Positions 1 through 7,294 of a stretch of DNA of 11,290 nt are shown in pieces. The notes below the pieces were generated by a model that worked only from the letters and a program-made list of their open reading frames with translations, was not told where the DNA came from and did not search any database. The first letter of the stretch is position 1; every line of letters begins with the position of its first letter. A program made the position numbers and the translations under genes. Source of the DNA: Gammaproteobacteria bacterium (GTDB taxonomy: Bacteria; Pseudomonadota; Gammaproteobacteria; Pseudomonadales; Azotimanducaceae); contig VXNE01000676.1 of the NCBI GenBank assembly GCA_009840715.1, positions 1-11,290 of the forward strand, given 5' to 3'.

Positions 1-936
1 AAAATCGTCCCTTTCTTTATTTCCTGATTTCCGTCTGCTTTCCGTGCGCGCCTTGGTGCGTCTGTCCCGGCGGCCCCCCCCCGCGACCGCGCCGCCGACG
101 ATCTCGGCGATTTCCTGCGTGATCGACGCCTGGCGGGCGTTGTTGTAGAGCAGCGTCAGCTCGCCGATCAGTTCTTCCGCGTTCTCCGTCGCGCTCTTCA
201 TGGCGATCATCTTGGCCGCCTGCTCGCAGGCGGTGTTCTCGATGACGGCGTGGTAGACCTGCGCCTCGATGAAGCGCGTCACGAGCCCGTCGATGAGGTC
301 CTTCGCGTCCGGCTCGTAGAGATAGTCCCAGCGGTGCTGCATGCCGGAGTCGTCGCTCGCGTCGAGCGGCAGGAGCTGCCGGACGGTGGGGCGCTGGGTC
401 ATGGTGTTGACGAAGTCGTTCGAGATGATGTCGAGCCGGTCGATGCGGCCTTCCTCGTAGGCGTCGAGGACGACCTTCACGCCGCCGATCAGGTCCTCGA
501 GCACGGGCTGCTCGCCGACCTCGTTGATCGCGGCGATGACGTTGCCGCCGAAGGCGCGGAAGAAGGCCGCGGCCTTGTTGCCGACCAGCATGAGGTCGAT
601 CTCGACGTCCTTGGCGTTCCACTCCGCCATGCTCCGCACGAGTTCCCGGAACAGGTTGGAGTTGAGTCCCCCGCAGAGGCCCTTGTCGGTGGAGACCACG
701 ATGTAGCCGAGGCGCTTGACCTCGCGCTCCGTCATGTAGACGTGCTTGTACTCGGGGTTCGAGTTCGCGAGATGGCCGATCACCTGGCGGATGTGCTGCG
801 TGTAGGGGCGCCCTTCGGCCATGCGCTCCTGGGTGCGGCGCATCTTGCTCGCGGCGACGAGCTGCATGGCGCTCGTGATCTTCTGCGTGTTCTCGACGCT
901 GCCGATCTTCTTGAGGATTTCCCTGCCGACGGCCAT
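1..936 (-). CDS. atpG: F1Fo ATP synthase subunit gamma, 3' end unresolved at window edge
   Basis: Central rotor shaft of F1, coupling c-ring rotation to catalysis in the alpha3beta3 head on the cytoplasmic face of the inner membrane. The start is the ATG at 936-934, giving MAVGREILKKIGSVENTQKI, which matches the family N-terminus. The core motif STDKGLCGG is at about residues 82-90, and the C-terminal helix NNARQASITQEIAEIVGG ends at residue 282. Proteobacterial gamma subunits usually stop about four residues after this point (E. coli: 287 residues). Here the frame enters a nine-G run on the coding strand (74-82), continues as a basic tail (GRRDRRTKARTESRK and onward) and stays open to position 1. 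A single-base change in the run would bring in a TAA at 19-17. The gene follows atpA by 32 bp. Identity is certain; the true C-terminus is not. Confidence 0.95.
   Translation of the reverse strand, partial: MAVGREILKKIGSVENTQKITSAMQLVAASKMRRTQERMAEGRPYTQHIRQVIGHLANSNPEYKHVYMTEREVKRLGYIVVSTDKGLCGGLNSNLFRELVRSMAEWNAKDVEIDLMLVGNKAAAFFRAFGGNVIAAINEVGEQPVLEDLIGGVKVVLDAYEEGRIDRLDIISNDFVNTMTQRPTVRQLLPLDASDDSGMQHRWDYLYEPDAKDLIDGLVTRFIEAQVYHAVIENTACEQAAKMIAMKSATENAEELIGELTLLYNNARQASITQEIAEIVGGAVAGGGRRDRRTKARTESRRKSGNKERDDF
74..82. repeat. Homopolymer run of nine C (nine G on the atpG coding strand)
   Basis: Nine consecutive C on the plus strand lie exactly where the gamma subunit reading frame should terminate. 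Such a run is prone to replication slippage and to sequencing or assembly length errors. The three possible frames behave differently downstream: the frame as given and the minus-one-G frame stay open to the window edge, while the plus-one-G frame stops at TAA (19-17). Confidence 0.9.
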
Positions 937-968
937 GGCGGTGTCTCGCTACGTCCCTCTACGACTCT

Positions 969-2516
<1,548 letters not shown>

Positions 2517-2547
2517 TCGTCTTTCCTCGATTCGGTTCGGCTCGCGG

Positions 2548-3087
2548 CTACGTCCGGGTGAGGGACTCCGCGAGCTTGTCGAGCTTGCCGCGTACGGACC
2601 CGTCGACCACGGTGTCGCCGGCGCGCACGACGGCGCCGCCGATGAGGTCCCCGTCCACCACGGTGGAGAGCTGGATGTCGCGCTCGTAGCGGCTCTTGAG
2701 CGCGTCCGTGAAGCGGTCGAGTTCGTCGTTGCTGAGCGGTACGGCGCTCGCGATCTCGACGTCGAGCACGCGCTCCGCCTCCGCCTTCAGGGCTTCGAAC
2801 TGCGTGCCGATCTCGGGCAGGAGGGTGAGGCGCTTGTTGGCCGCCAGGGTGTGCAGGAAGCGGCGGCCGGCGTCGTCTAGTTCGTCGCGGACCACGTCGA
2901 TCAGGCCGTGGGCCTTCTGCGCGTCGGTGACGGCCGGGGACTCGATCATGGCCTGCACCGTCGGTTCCGCGACGGCTGCCGCGGCGACGGTAAGCATGCG
3001 CGACCATCTGTCGAGCGCTTCCCGTTCGCTCGCGATGTCGAACACCGCGTTGGCGTAGGGTCGGGCGAGGGTGGCGAGTTCGGCCAT
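2548..3087 (-). CDS. atpH: F1Fo ATP synthase subunit delta
   Basis: Peripheral-stalk subunit (OSCP homologue) that caps the F1 head and binds the end of the b dimer. The length of 179 residues is typical (E. coli 177). The N-terminal helical domain begins with TLARPYANAVFDIA (residues 6-19), and the conserved C-terminal signature IGGAVVRAGDTVVDGSVRGK is at 149-168. The start is the ATG at 3087-3085, 10 bp after the atpF stop. No Shine-Dalgarno sequence lies directly before it: the nearest bases are CAACCTCCC. Translation therefore probably depends on coupling to atpF, with a possible GGAG at 3107-3104 inside the atpF end. Confidence 0.97.
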   Translation of the reverse strand: MAELATLARPYANAVFDIASEREALDRWSRMLTVAAAAVAEPTVQAMIESPAVTDAQKAHGLIDVVRDELDDAGRRFLHTLAANKRLTLLPEIGTQFEALKAEAERVLDVEIASAVPLSNDELDRFTDALKSRYERDIQLSTVVDGDLIGGAVVRAGDTVVDGSVRGKLDKLAESLTRT

Positions 3088-3097
3088 GGGAGGTTGC

Positions 3098-3568
3098 CTA
3101 GAGCTCCGCCGCCAACCGGTTCAGGAGTTCGCCGTGGCGGTCGCGGTCGATGTCCGCCTCGAGGATGCGCTGGGCGCCCTGGACGGCGAGTGCCGCGACT
3201 TCACCGCGCAGTGTTTCCCGCGCGCGGTTGAACTCCTGCTCGATCTCGGCGTTGGCCGCTTCCTTCAGGCGGTCGCCTTCGTCCCGGGCGTCCTGGCGGG
3301 CCTGCTCGACCATCTGCGCCGCCTGGCTGCGCGCCTGGTCGACGATGCGCTGGGCTTCGGCCTGCGCGTCCTTCAGGCGATCAGCGACCTCTTCACGGGC
3401 GCTCTCGCGGCTGCGTTCCGCCTCCTCGCCGGCGGCAAGGCCCTCGGCGATGGTCTTCTGGCGTTCCCGCATCGCTTCGATCAGGAACGGCCAGATGAAC
3501 TTGTAGCAGAACCACACGAACACGATGAACGTGACCGTCTGGCCCAGGAGCGTCATGTTGATGTCCAT
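3098..3568 (-). CDS. atpF: F1Fo ATP synthase subunit b
   Basis: Membrane-anchored peripheral-stalk subunit that holds F1 static against the rotor. It has 156 residues, the same as E. coli. The start MDINMTLLGQTVTFIVFVWF has the family pattern, with one membrane helix at about 8-29 followed by a long charged coiled coil (about 33-125) and a C-terminal delta-binding part. A second Met lies at residue 5. The first ATG (3568-3566) is preferred because AGGAAGG at 3581-3575 sits 6 bases upstream and the family N-terminus aligns there. Only one b gene is present; there is no divergent b' copy as in alphaproteobacteria or cyanobacteria, so the stalk is a b2 homodimer. The upstream 45-bp gap carries a ten-base palindrome CCCCTTGGGG at 3583-3592. 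Confidence 0.97.
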   Translation of the reverse strand: MDINMTLLGQTVTFIVFVWFCYKFIWPFLIEAMRERQKTIAEGLAAGEEAERSRESAREEVADRLKDAQAEAQRIVDQARSQAAQMVEQARQDARDEGDRLKEAANAEIEQEFNRARETLRGEVAALAVQGAQRILEADIDRDRHGELLNRLAAEL

Positions 3569-3613
3569 CGACTACCTTCCTTCCCCTTGGGGGAGCAGGT
3601 GGAGGTGTGCCGG

Positions 3614-3850
3614 TCAGCCGCCGACGGCGAAGATGACGTACAGGCCGATGCCGACCGCGATCATGGGCACGGCGTCGACCAGGCCCAGCACGATGAAGAG
3701 CTGCGTGCGGAGCATCGGCAACAGTTCCGGCTGGCGCGCGACGCCTTCCAGGAACTTGCCCCCGAGGACGCCCACGCCCACGGCGGCGCCGACGGCGCCG
3801 AGGCCCATCATCAGGCCGCCGGCCACATACAAGAGAACTGCTAGTTCCAC
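3614..3850 (-). CDS. atpE: F1Fo ATP synthase subunit c (GTG start)
   Basis: Proteolipid of the rotating c-ring that carries the coupling ion. It has 78 residues (E. coli 79) with two membrane helices, about 4-27 and 50-74, joined by the polar loop ARQPELLP. The glycine-rich helix 1 (GAVGAAVGVGVLGG) packs the ring. The ion-binding carboxylate is D59 in LGLVDAVPMIAVG, equivalent to E. coli D61. Aspartate with flanking alanine, and no helix-1 glutamine or Glu-Ser pair, argues for proton rather than sodium coupling. The start is GTG at 3850-3848, supported by a strong AGAGGAG 6 bases upstream and by alignment of the N-terminus. It lies 32 bp after atpB and 45 bp before atpF. Confidence 0.98.
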   Translation of the reverse strand: MELAVLLYVAGGLMMGLGAVGAAVGVGVLGGKFLEGVARQPELLPMLRTQLFIVLGLVDAVPMIAVGIGLYVIFAVGG

Positions 3851-3856
3851 GGTTCG

Positions 3857-3863
3857 CTCCTCT
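3857..3863 (-). promoter_or_regulatory. Strong ribosome binding site fixing the GTG start of atpE
   Basis: The minus strand reads AGAGGAG, six bases before GTG. It is among the best Shine-Dalgarno matches in this operon. That fits the need to make about ten c subunits per complex, and it decides in favour of the GTG start. Confidence 0.75.
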
Positions 3864-3882
3864 TTTCTTGCGTCTTACGCTG

Positions 3883-4716
3883 TCAGTGCTCTTCTTCCAC
3901 GTCGTACGCCTGGGCCAGGTAGACCACGGTGAGCACGGCGAAGATGAAGGCCTGGAGAGTGATGATCAGCACATGGAATACCGCCCAGGCCCATTGCAGT
4001 ATTCCGCCGAAGATTCCGATGGCCCAGCCCGCGTACATCAGGGCGATCAGGATGAAGATCATCTCGCCCGCGTAGAGGTTGCCGAAGAGCCGGAGGCCCA
4101 GCGACAGGGGCTTTGCGAGCAGCGTGACCGATTCCAGGATGAAGTTGACCGGGGCGAGCACCTTGGGGAAGGGGTGGAAGGCGAGTTCGCCGAGGAAGCC
4201 GCCGGCGCCCTTCTGCCGGATGCTGTAGAAGAGGATGAGGGCGAAGACGGCGAGCGCCATGCCCATGGTGACGTTCGGGTCCGTGGTCGGGACGATCTTC
4301 ATGTAGGGCACGCCGAGGGCGTACGCGAGTTCCGGGATCCAGTCCACCGGGACCAGGTCCATCAGGTTCATCAGGAAGACCCAGACGAAGATCGTGAGCG
4401 CCATGGGCGCGATGACGGCGTTGCTGTGGGTGAAGATGGATCTGCAGGTGTCGTCGATGAACTCGACGAGCATCTCCACGGCGTTCTGGAGGGCGCCCGG
4501 TACGCCAGCCGTCGCGCGCCTCGCGGCGATGCGGAAGATGACGCAGAAGACGATGCCGAGGCCGATCGACCAGCCCATGGAGTCGACGTTGATCGACAGG
4601 AAGCCCATCGACGCGCCGTCCGCGCAGGGGGCGAACTGCCACGCGCCGTCCGAGCACTGACCGTAGGTGAGGTTGGTCAGGTGGTGCTGGATGTATTCGG
4701 CTGAGGTTTCGGCCAT
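3883..4716 (-). CDS. atpB: F1Fo ATP synthase subunit a
   Basis: Static membrane subunit that forms the two proton half-channels against the c-ring. The start is taken as ATG at 4716-4714 (MAETSAEYIQHHLTNLTYG), giving 277 residues. An ATG 12 codons upstream (4752) is open, but it would place the start inside the atpI-atpB hairpin and add an arginine-rich tail not typical of the family. The essential arginine is R209 in AKPLSLGLRLFGNLYAGE, equivalent to E. coli R210. E218, H248 and Q255 match the other half-channel residues (E. coli E219, H245, Q252). At least five hydrophobic helices are visible. The ribosome binding site is weak (ACAGGCGA just upstream). Confidence 0.97.
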   Translation of the reverse strand: MAETSAEYIQHHLTNLTYGQCSDGAWQFAPCADGASMGFLSINVDSMGWSIGLGIVFCVIFRIAARRATAGVPGALQNAVEMLVEFIDDTCRSIFTHSNAVIAPMALTIFVWVFLMNLMDLVPVDWIPELAYALGVPYMKIVPTTDPNVTMGMALAVFALILFYSIRQKGAGGFLGELAFHPFPKVLAPVNFILESVTLLAKPLSLGLRLFGNLYAGEMIFILIALMYAGWAIGIFGGILQWAWAVFHVLIITLQAFIFAVLTVVYLAQAYDVEEEH

Positions 4717-4740
4717 TCGCCTGTCTCTGTTCGCTTTCCC

Positions 4741-4761
4741 GGGACGCCACAAGGGCGTCCC
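4741..4761 (-). repeat. Perfect 8-bp inverted repeat with 5-nt loop between atpI and atpB
   Basis: The plus strand reads GGGACGCC, ACAAG, GGCGTCCC, so the atpI-atpB mRNA would form a GC-rich stem with loop CTTGT. It sits in the gap between the atpI stop and the atpB start, and the atpI TAG directly abuts it (GTAGGGGACGCC). No U-tract follows, so it does not look like a Rho-independent terminator. It could stabilise or mark processing of the atpB message, or be a copy of a dispersed palindromic repeat; neither is shown here. Confidence 0.7.
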
Positions 4762-5169
4762 CTACATTCGCGCCGTTATCAGCGGGGCTACCGCCTGCGC
4801 CAGCAGCGCGGCCGTCAGGGCGCCGAAGAACCCGAGGGGCTCGACCGGAACGAACCGGAAGACCGCGACCAGGAGGAGCGCCGTCAACGCCCACTTCCCG
4901 ATGCCGCGCCCGAGGAGCCTGCGCGCCTCGGTCAGCCGCTCGGCGTCTCCGTCCGGAATCGCCCGCCGCACGGTCCCCAACGCGAAGTACGCGTTGGGCA
5001 ATACGACCGTGAGTCCCCCGAGCACCGCCGACCTCGCCTGCGCCGTTCCCACAAGCCACATCGGCAGCGCGACCGCCGCGACCACGATGACCTGCAAGCC
5101 CACGATTCGGTAAGGCTCCGGCACGGCCACGCTCGTACGCGAAGGGGAGGGTGCGCGAGGCGCGCGCAT
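4762..5169 (-). CDS. atpI: ATP synthase accessory protein I
   Basis: Small membrane protein encoded at the head of proteobacterial atp operons. Family work implicates it in assembly of the c-ring, and it is not a structural subunit. It has 135 residues with four hydrophobic segments at about 22-42, 48-66, 87-106 and 111-131. GGLTVVLPNAYFALG (51-65) matches the AtpI pattern. The start chosen is ATG at 5169-5167, but no Shine-Dalgarno sequence precedes it, the first ~18 residues are poorly conserved in type, and a TATAAT hexamer overlaps this codon. An in-frame GTG at 5130-5128 (residue 14) is an alternative start and keeps all four helices. The stop TAG abuts the inverted repeat before atpB. 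Confidence 0.88.
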   Translation of the reverse strand: MRAPRAPSPSRTSVAVPEPYRIVGLQVIVVAAVALPMWLVGTAQARSAVLGGLTVVLPNAYFALGTVRRAIPDGDAERLTEARRLLGRGIGKWALTALLLVAVFRFVPVEPLGFFGALTAALLAQAVAPLITARM

Positions 5170-5173
5170 TATA
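5168..5173 (-). promoter_or_regulatory. Candidate -10 hexamer TATAAT overlapping the atpI start codon
   Basis: The minus strand reads CCGTATAATGCGCG, a perfect sigma70 -10 hexamer in very GC-rich DNA. With a 17-base spacer the -35 position would be TACAAA (5196-5191), only 3 of 6 consensus bases. Transcription would begin near 5161, inside the annotated atpI. It could therefore drive atpB onward, or atpI from the downstream GTG. This is suggestive only. Confidence 0.35.
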
Positions 5174-5180
5174 CGGAGGC

Positions 5181-5208
5181 GGGGTGGGGTTTTGTAGGGG
5201 CCGGGGGG
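5181..5208 (+). other. Four-tract G-quadruplex motif upstream of atpI
   Basis: The plus strand carries GGGG (5181-5184), T, GGGG (5186-5189), a 7-base TTTTGTA loop, GGGG (5197-5200), CC, GGGGGG (5203-5208). All loops are 1-7 bases, so this satisfies the standard intramolecular G-quadruplex rule with four-layer tracts. The G-rich strand is the template strand for the atp operon, so a folded structure would act at the DNA level. It covers the region where an atp promoter -35 would sit. The motif is directly visible; folding and function are not. Confidence 0.6.
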
Positions 5209-5222
5209 TTGTGGGCGGCTAC

Positions 5223-5495
5223 CTAGTCCTCTCCCGTCACCGTGTCTGACGCCTCCGGCGGTTTGGACGCGTGGCCCTGTTCAAGGTGACGGATATGCCA
5301 TGCGTTCAGCTTTTGGACCTCGCTCCTGATTTCGGTAACACCACCCTCGATCGACCGGAGCTGGGCCTGCACGGTCGCGGCCCACCAGACCGCCCCTGCC
5401 ACGGCAGGAATGGCCAGAGTCACCAATACGTCGTTCAGGTCGAGCTTCCTCCACCACGGAGTCCTTGGGGGCGGGCCCGTCGCAGTGCAGGCCAT
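5223..5495 (-). CDS. Small hypothetical protein: one membrane helix plus coiled coil
   Basis: I do not recognise this gene. From ATG 5495-5493 it would encode 90 residues: a short proline-rich head, WWRKLDLNDV, a hydrophobic helix at about 22-42 (VLVTLAIPAVAGAVWWAATV), an amphipathic segment at about 43-72 (QLRSIEGGVTEIRSEVQKLN) that could form a coiled coil, and an acidic tail ending TGED. The layout resembles small phage or holin-like accessory proteins, but I cannot assign a family. The frame opens further upstream to a potential start at 5558, but that extension runs antisense through the crotonase remnant and is arginine-rich, so the shorter form is preferred. No clear ribosome binding site is visible. 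It interrupts the usual parB-atpI junction, and its central part (5281-5340) is about 50% GC, below its surroundings. Confidence 0.5.
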   Translation of the reverse strand: MACTATGPPPRTPWWRKLDLNDVLVTLAIPAVAGAVWWAATVQAQLRSIEGGVTEIRSEVQKLNAWHIRHLEQGHASKPPEASDTVTGED

Positions 5496-5649
5496 TCGCA
5501 AGTCGGCTCGGGCGGTCTGGGGACACCCGGAGGACGAGGCCCTGCGGATGGAGGCCACCTACTCCGGACCCGTCTTCCAGACTGAGGACGCCGTCGAGGG
5601 CCCGAAGGCCTTCATGGAGAAGCGGGCGCCGGTTTACAAGGGGCGGTAA
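5467..5649 (+). pseudogene. C-terminal remnant of an enoyl-CoA hydratase/isomerase (crotonase) family gene
   Basis: This is the only plus-strand coding signal in the window. The frame reads PVAVQAIRKSARAVWGHP, then LRMEATYSGPVFQTEDAVEG and PKAFMEKRAPVYKGR before TAA at 5647-5649. The pattern of a pre-terminal helix, then (T/S)EDAxEGxxAFxEKRxPxxxGR at the very end, is the hallmark of crotonase-superfamily C-termini. A full protein is about 260 residues; only about 55-60 are here, and the catalytic oxyanion-hole core is absent. Homology appears to start abruptly at about 5467-5476, where the opposing small ORF takes over. It cannot be an active enzyme. It is probably a leftover of rearrangement or transfer; the intact last codons suggest a fairly recent event. 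Confidence 0.7.
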
Positions 5650-5660
5650 CCGGGCCGGCG

Positions 5661-6524
5661 TCAGCCCAGCCGGCTCAGAATCCCGTCCAGCTCGTCCAGG
5701 CTCGCGTAGGCGATCACGACCTTCCCGCCGCCCTTCCTGGTGTGGTTGATCGAGACGCCCGCTCCCAGCCTCTCCGAGAGGCGGATCTCGAGTCGGCGGA
5801 TGTCGGGATCAACGGCGGTCGGCCTCGGCTCCGGCTTCTTCGCTGCCCGCCGGACCAGCGCTTCCGTCTGCCGCACAGATAGCTGGCCCTTCACCACGAC
5901 GCGGGCCATCGGTTCCTGGTCCTCGACCGGCAACGCCAGGAGCGCCCGGGCGTGGCCCATCTCGAGGTCGCCTTGCGCCAGCAGTTCGCAGACCGCTTCG
6001 GGCAGGTTCAGCAGGCGCAGCAGGTTGGCCACCGCGGGGCGGGACTTGCCGACCGCTTCGGCGACCTGCTCCTGGGTCAGTTCGAACTCCTGGCGCAGGC
6101 GCTCGAGGCCCTGCGCCTCCTCGATCGGGTTCAGGTCCTCGCGCTGCACGTTCTCGATCAGCGCCATGGCGAGCGCGCCACGATCGTCCACGTCGCGCAC
6201 GACCACGGGAACGCGCTCGAGGCCCGCGCGCTGGGCGGCACGCCAGCGTCGCTCGCCGGCGATCAGCTCGAAACCGCCCGCCGCGCGGTGTCGGACGACG
6301 ACGGGTTGCAGGAGTCCCTGGGAACGGATGGACGCTGCCAGATCCTCGATCCCCTCGTCGTCTATGCGCCGACGCGGTTGAAACGGGCTGCGCCAGATCT
6401 CGTCGATGCCGGCGGTCGAGGCGCCGTCGCCGTCCGGGGCAGCCGTTTGGTGCGTGACCGGCGCGTCGCCCAGCAACGCCTCCAGCCCGCGCCCGAGTCC
6501 CCGTCGGCGGACCGCCTCGCTCAA
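5661..6524 (-). CDS. parB: Chromosome partition protein ParB (TTG start)
   Basis: CTP-dependent DNA clamp that loads at parS sites, spreads, and works with ParA to segregate the origin region. It has 287 residues. Visible in order: the ParA-stimulating N-terminal segment RGLGRGLEALLGD (8-20); the ParB nuclease-like/CTPase domain with GERRWRAA (90-97) and ENVQREDLNPIEEA (124-137); a helix-turn-helix around LTQEQVAEAVGKSRPAVANL (149-168) for parS recognition; and a C-terminal dimerisation domain (about 240-287). The start is TTG at 6524-6522, overlapping the parA stop as TTGA. This implies coupled translation at a fixed ParA:ParB ratio. I found no complete parS palindrome in the window. Confidence 0.96.
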   Translation of the reverse strand: MSEAVRRRGLGRGLEALLGDAPVTHQTAAPDGDGASTAGIDEIWRSPFQPRRRIDDEGIEDLAASIRSQGLLQPVVVRHRAAGGFELIAGERRWRAAQRAGLERVPVVVRDVDDRGALAMALIENVQREDLNPIEEAQGLERLRQEFELTQEQVAEAVGKSRPAVANLLRLLNLPEAVCELLAQGDLEMGHARALLALPVEDQEPMARVVVKGQLSVRQTEALVRRAAKKPEPRPTAVDPDIRRLEIRLSERLGAGVSINHTRKGGGKVVIAYASLDELDGILSRLG

Positions 6525-7294
6525 GGACGCTGCACCGTTGCGCGCTCCATCAACTCGCGTGCGAGGGCCATGTAGCAGGTGGCGCCGGCGCAGTGCCGGT
6601 CGTAGAGGATGGCGGGGAGGCCGTGGCTCGGCGCCTCGGCGAGCCGGACGTTGCGGGGAATGACGGTACGGAAGACCCGATCGCCGAAGTGCTTCATCAA
6701 CTGCCGCGAAACGTCGCGGGTGAGGCCGGTGCGCGGATCATACATGGTTCGCACGATGCCCTCTATGGAGAGCCCCGGGTTGCCCCGGGAGCGCACGCCG
6801 GCGATGGTGTCGAGGAGCGCGGTCAGCCCCTCGAGGGCGTAGTACTCGCACTGCAGCGGGATCAGCACGCCGTCGGCCGCCATCAGGGCGTTCAGCGTCA
6901 GCACGCTCAAGGATGGCGGGCAGTCCATGATGACGTAGTCGAAGCGCTCGGCGTCCCGGTCGAGCCTGGCCCGCAGGCGGGCGTTGCGGTCCGCGCTGCC
7001 GAGAAGTTCGATTTCGGCCGCGGTGAGGTCCAGGTTCGATGGCGCGAGTTCCATGCCGGACGCGCCCGTCACCACGACCTCCGCGAGCGGCGCGTCGCCG
7101 ACCAGCCAGTCGTACATGCTCAGCGGCAGGGCGTGCTTGTCGACGCCGCAGCCCATCGTGGCGTTGCCCTGGGGGTCGAGATCGACGAGCAGCGTGTTGG
7201 CGCCATGGAGCGTGAGCGAGGCCGCGAGGTTCACGCTCGTGGTGGTCTTGCCGACGCCGCCTTTCTGGTTCGCGATGGCCACGCGCCGGGTCAT
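6521..7294 (-). CDS. parA: Chromosome partition ATPase ParA (Soj type)
   Basis: Deviant-Walker ATPase that binds the nucleoid as an ATP dimer and moves ParB-parS complexes. The start is ATG 7294-7292 (MTRRVAIANQKGGVGKTTTS), giving 257 residues, the usual chromosomal ParA length. The deviant P-loop KGGVGKTT is at 11-18 with signature lysine K11 and P-loop K16. LLVDLDPQGNAT (35-46) contains the catalytic aspartate D40, and YVIMDCPPSL is the Walker B region. There is no N-terminal DNA-binding domain of the plasmid type Ia kind. The longer open frame up to 7456 only overlaps rsmG and is rejected as N-terminal. ATGA overlap with the rsmG stop and a GGAGG ten bases upstream support this start. Confidence 0.97.
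   Translation of the reverse strand: MTRRVAIANQKGGVGKTTTSVNLAASLTLHGANTLLVDLDPQGNATMGCGVDKHALPLSMYDWLVGDAPLAEVVVTGASGMELAPSNLDLTAAEIELLGSADRNARLRARLDRDAERFDYVIMDCPPSLSVLTLNALMAADGVLIPLQCEYYALEGLTALLDTIAGVRSRGNPGLSIEGIVRTMYDPRTGLTRDVSRQLMKHFGDRVFRTVIPRNVRLAEAPSHGLPAILYDRHCAGATCYMALARELMERATVQRP

Noticed and set aside
5271..5585. 104-codon plus-strand frame across the small ORF and crotonase remnant
   Set aside because: It is in a different phase from the recognisable crotonase C-terminus and has no membrane, motif or family features.
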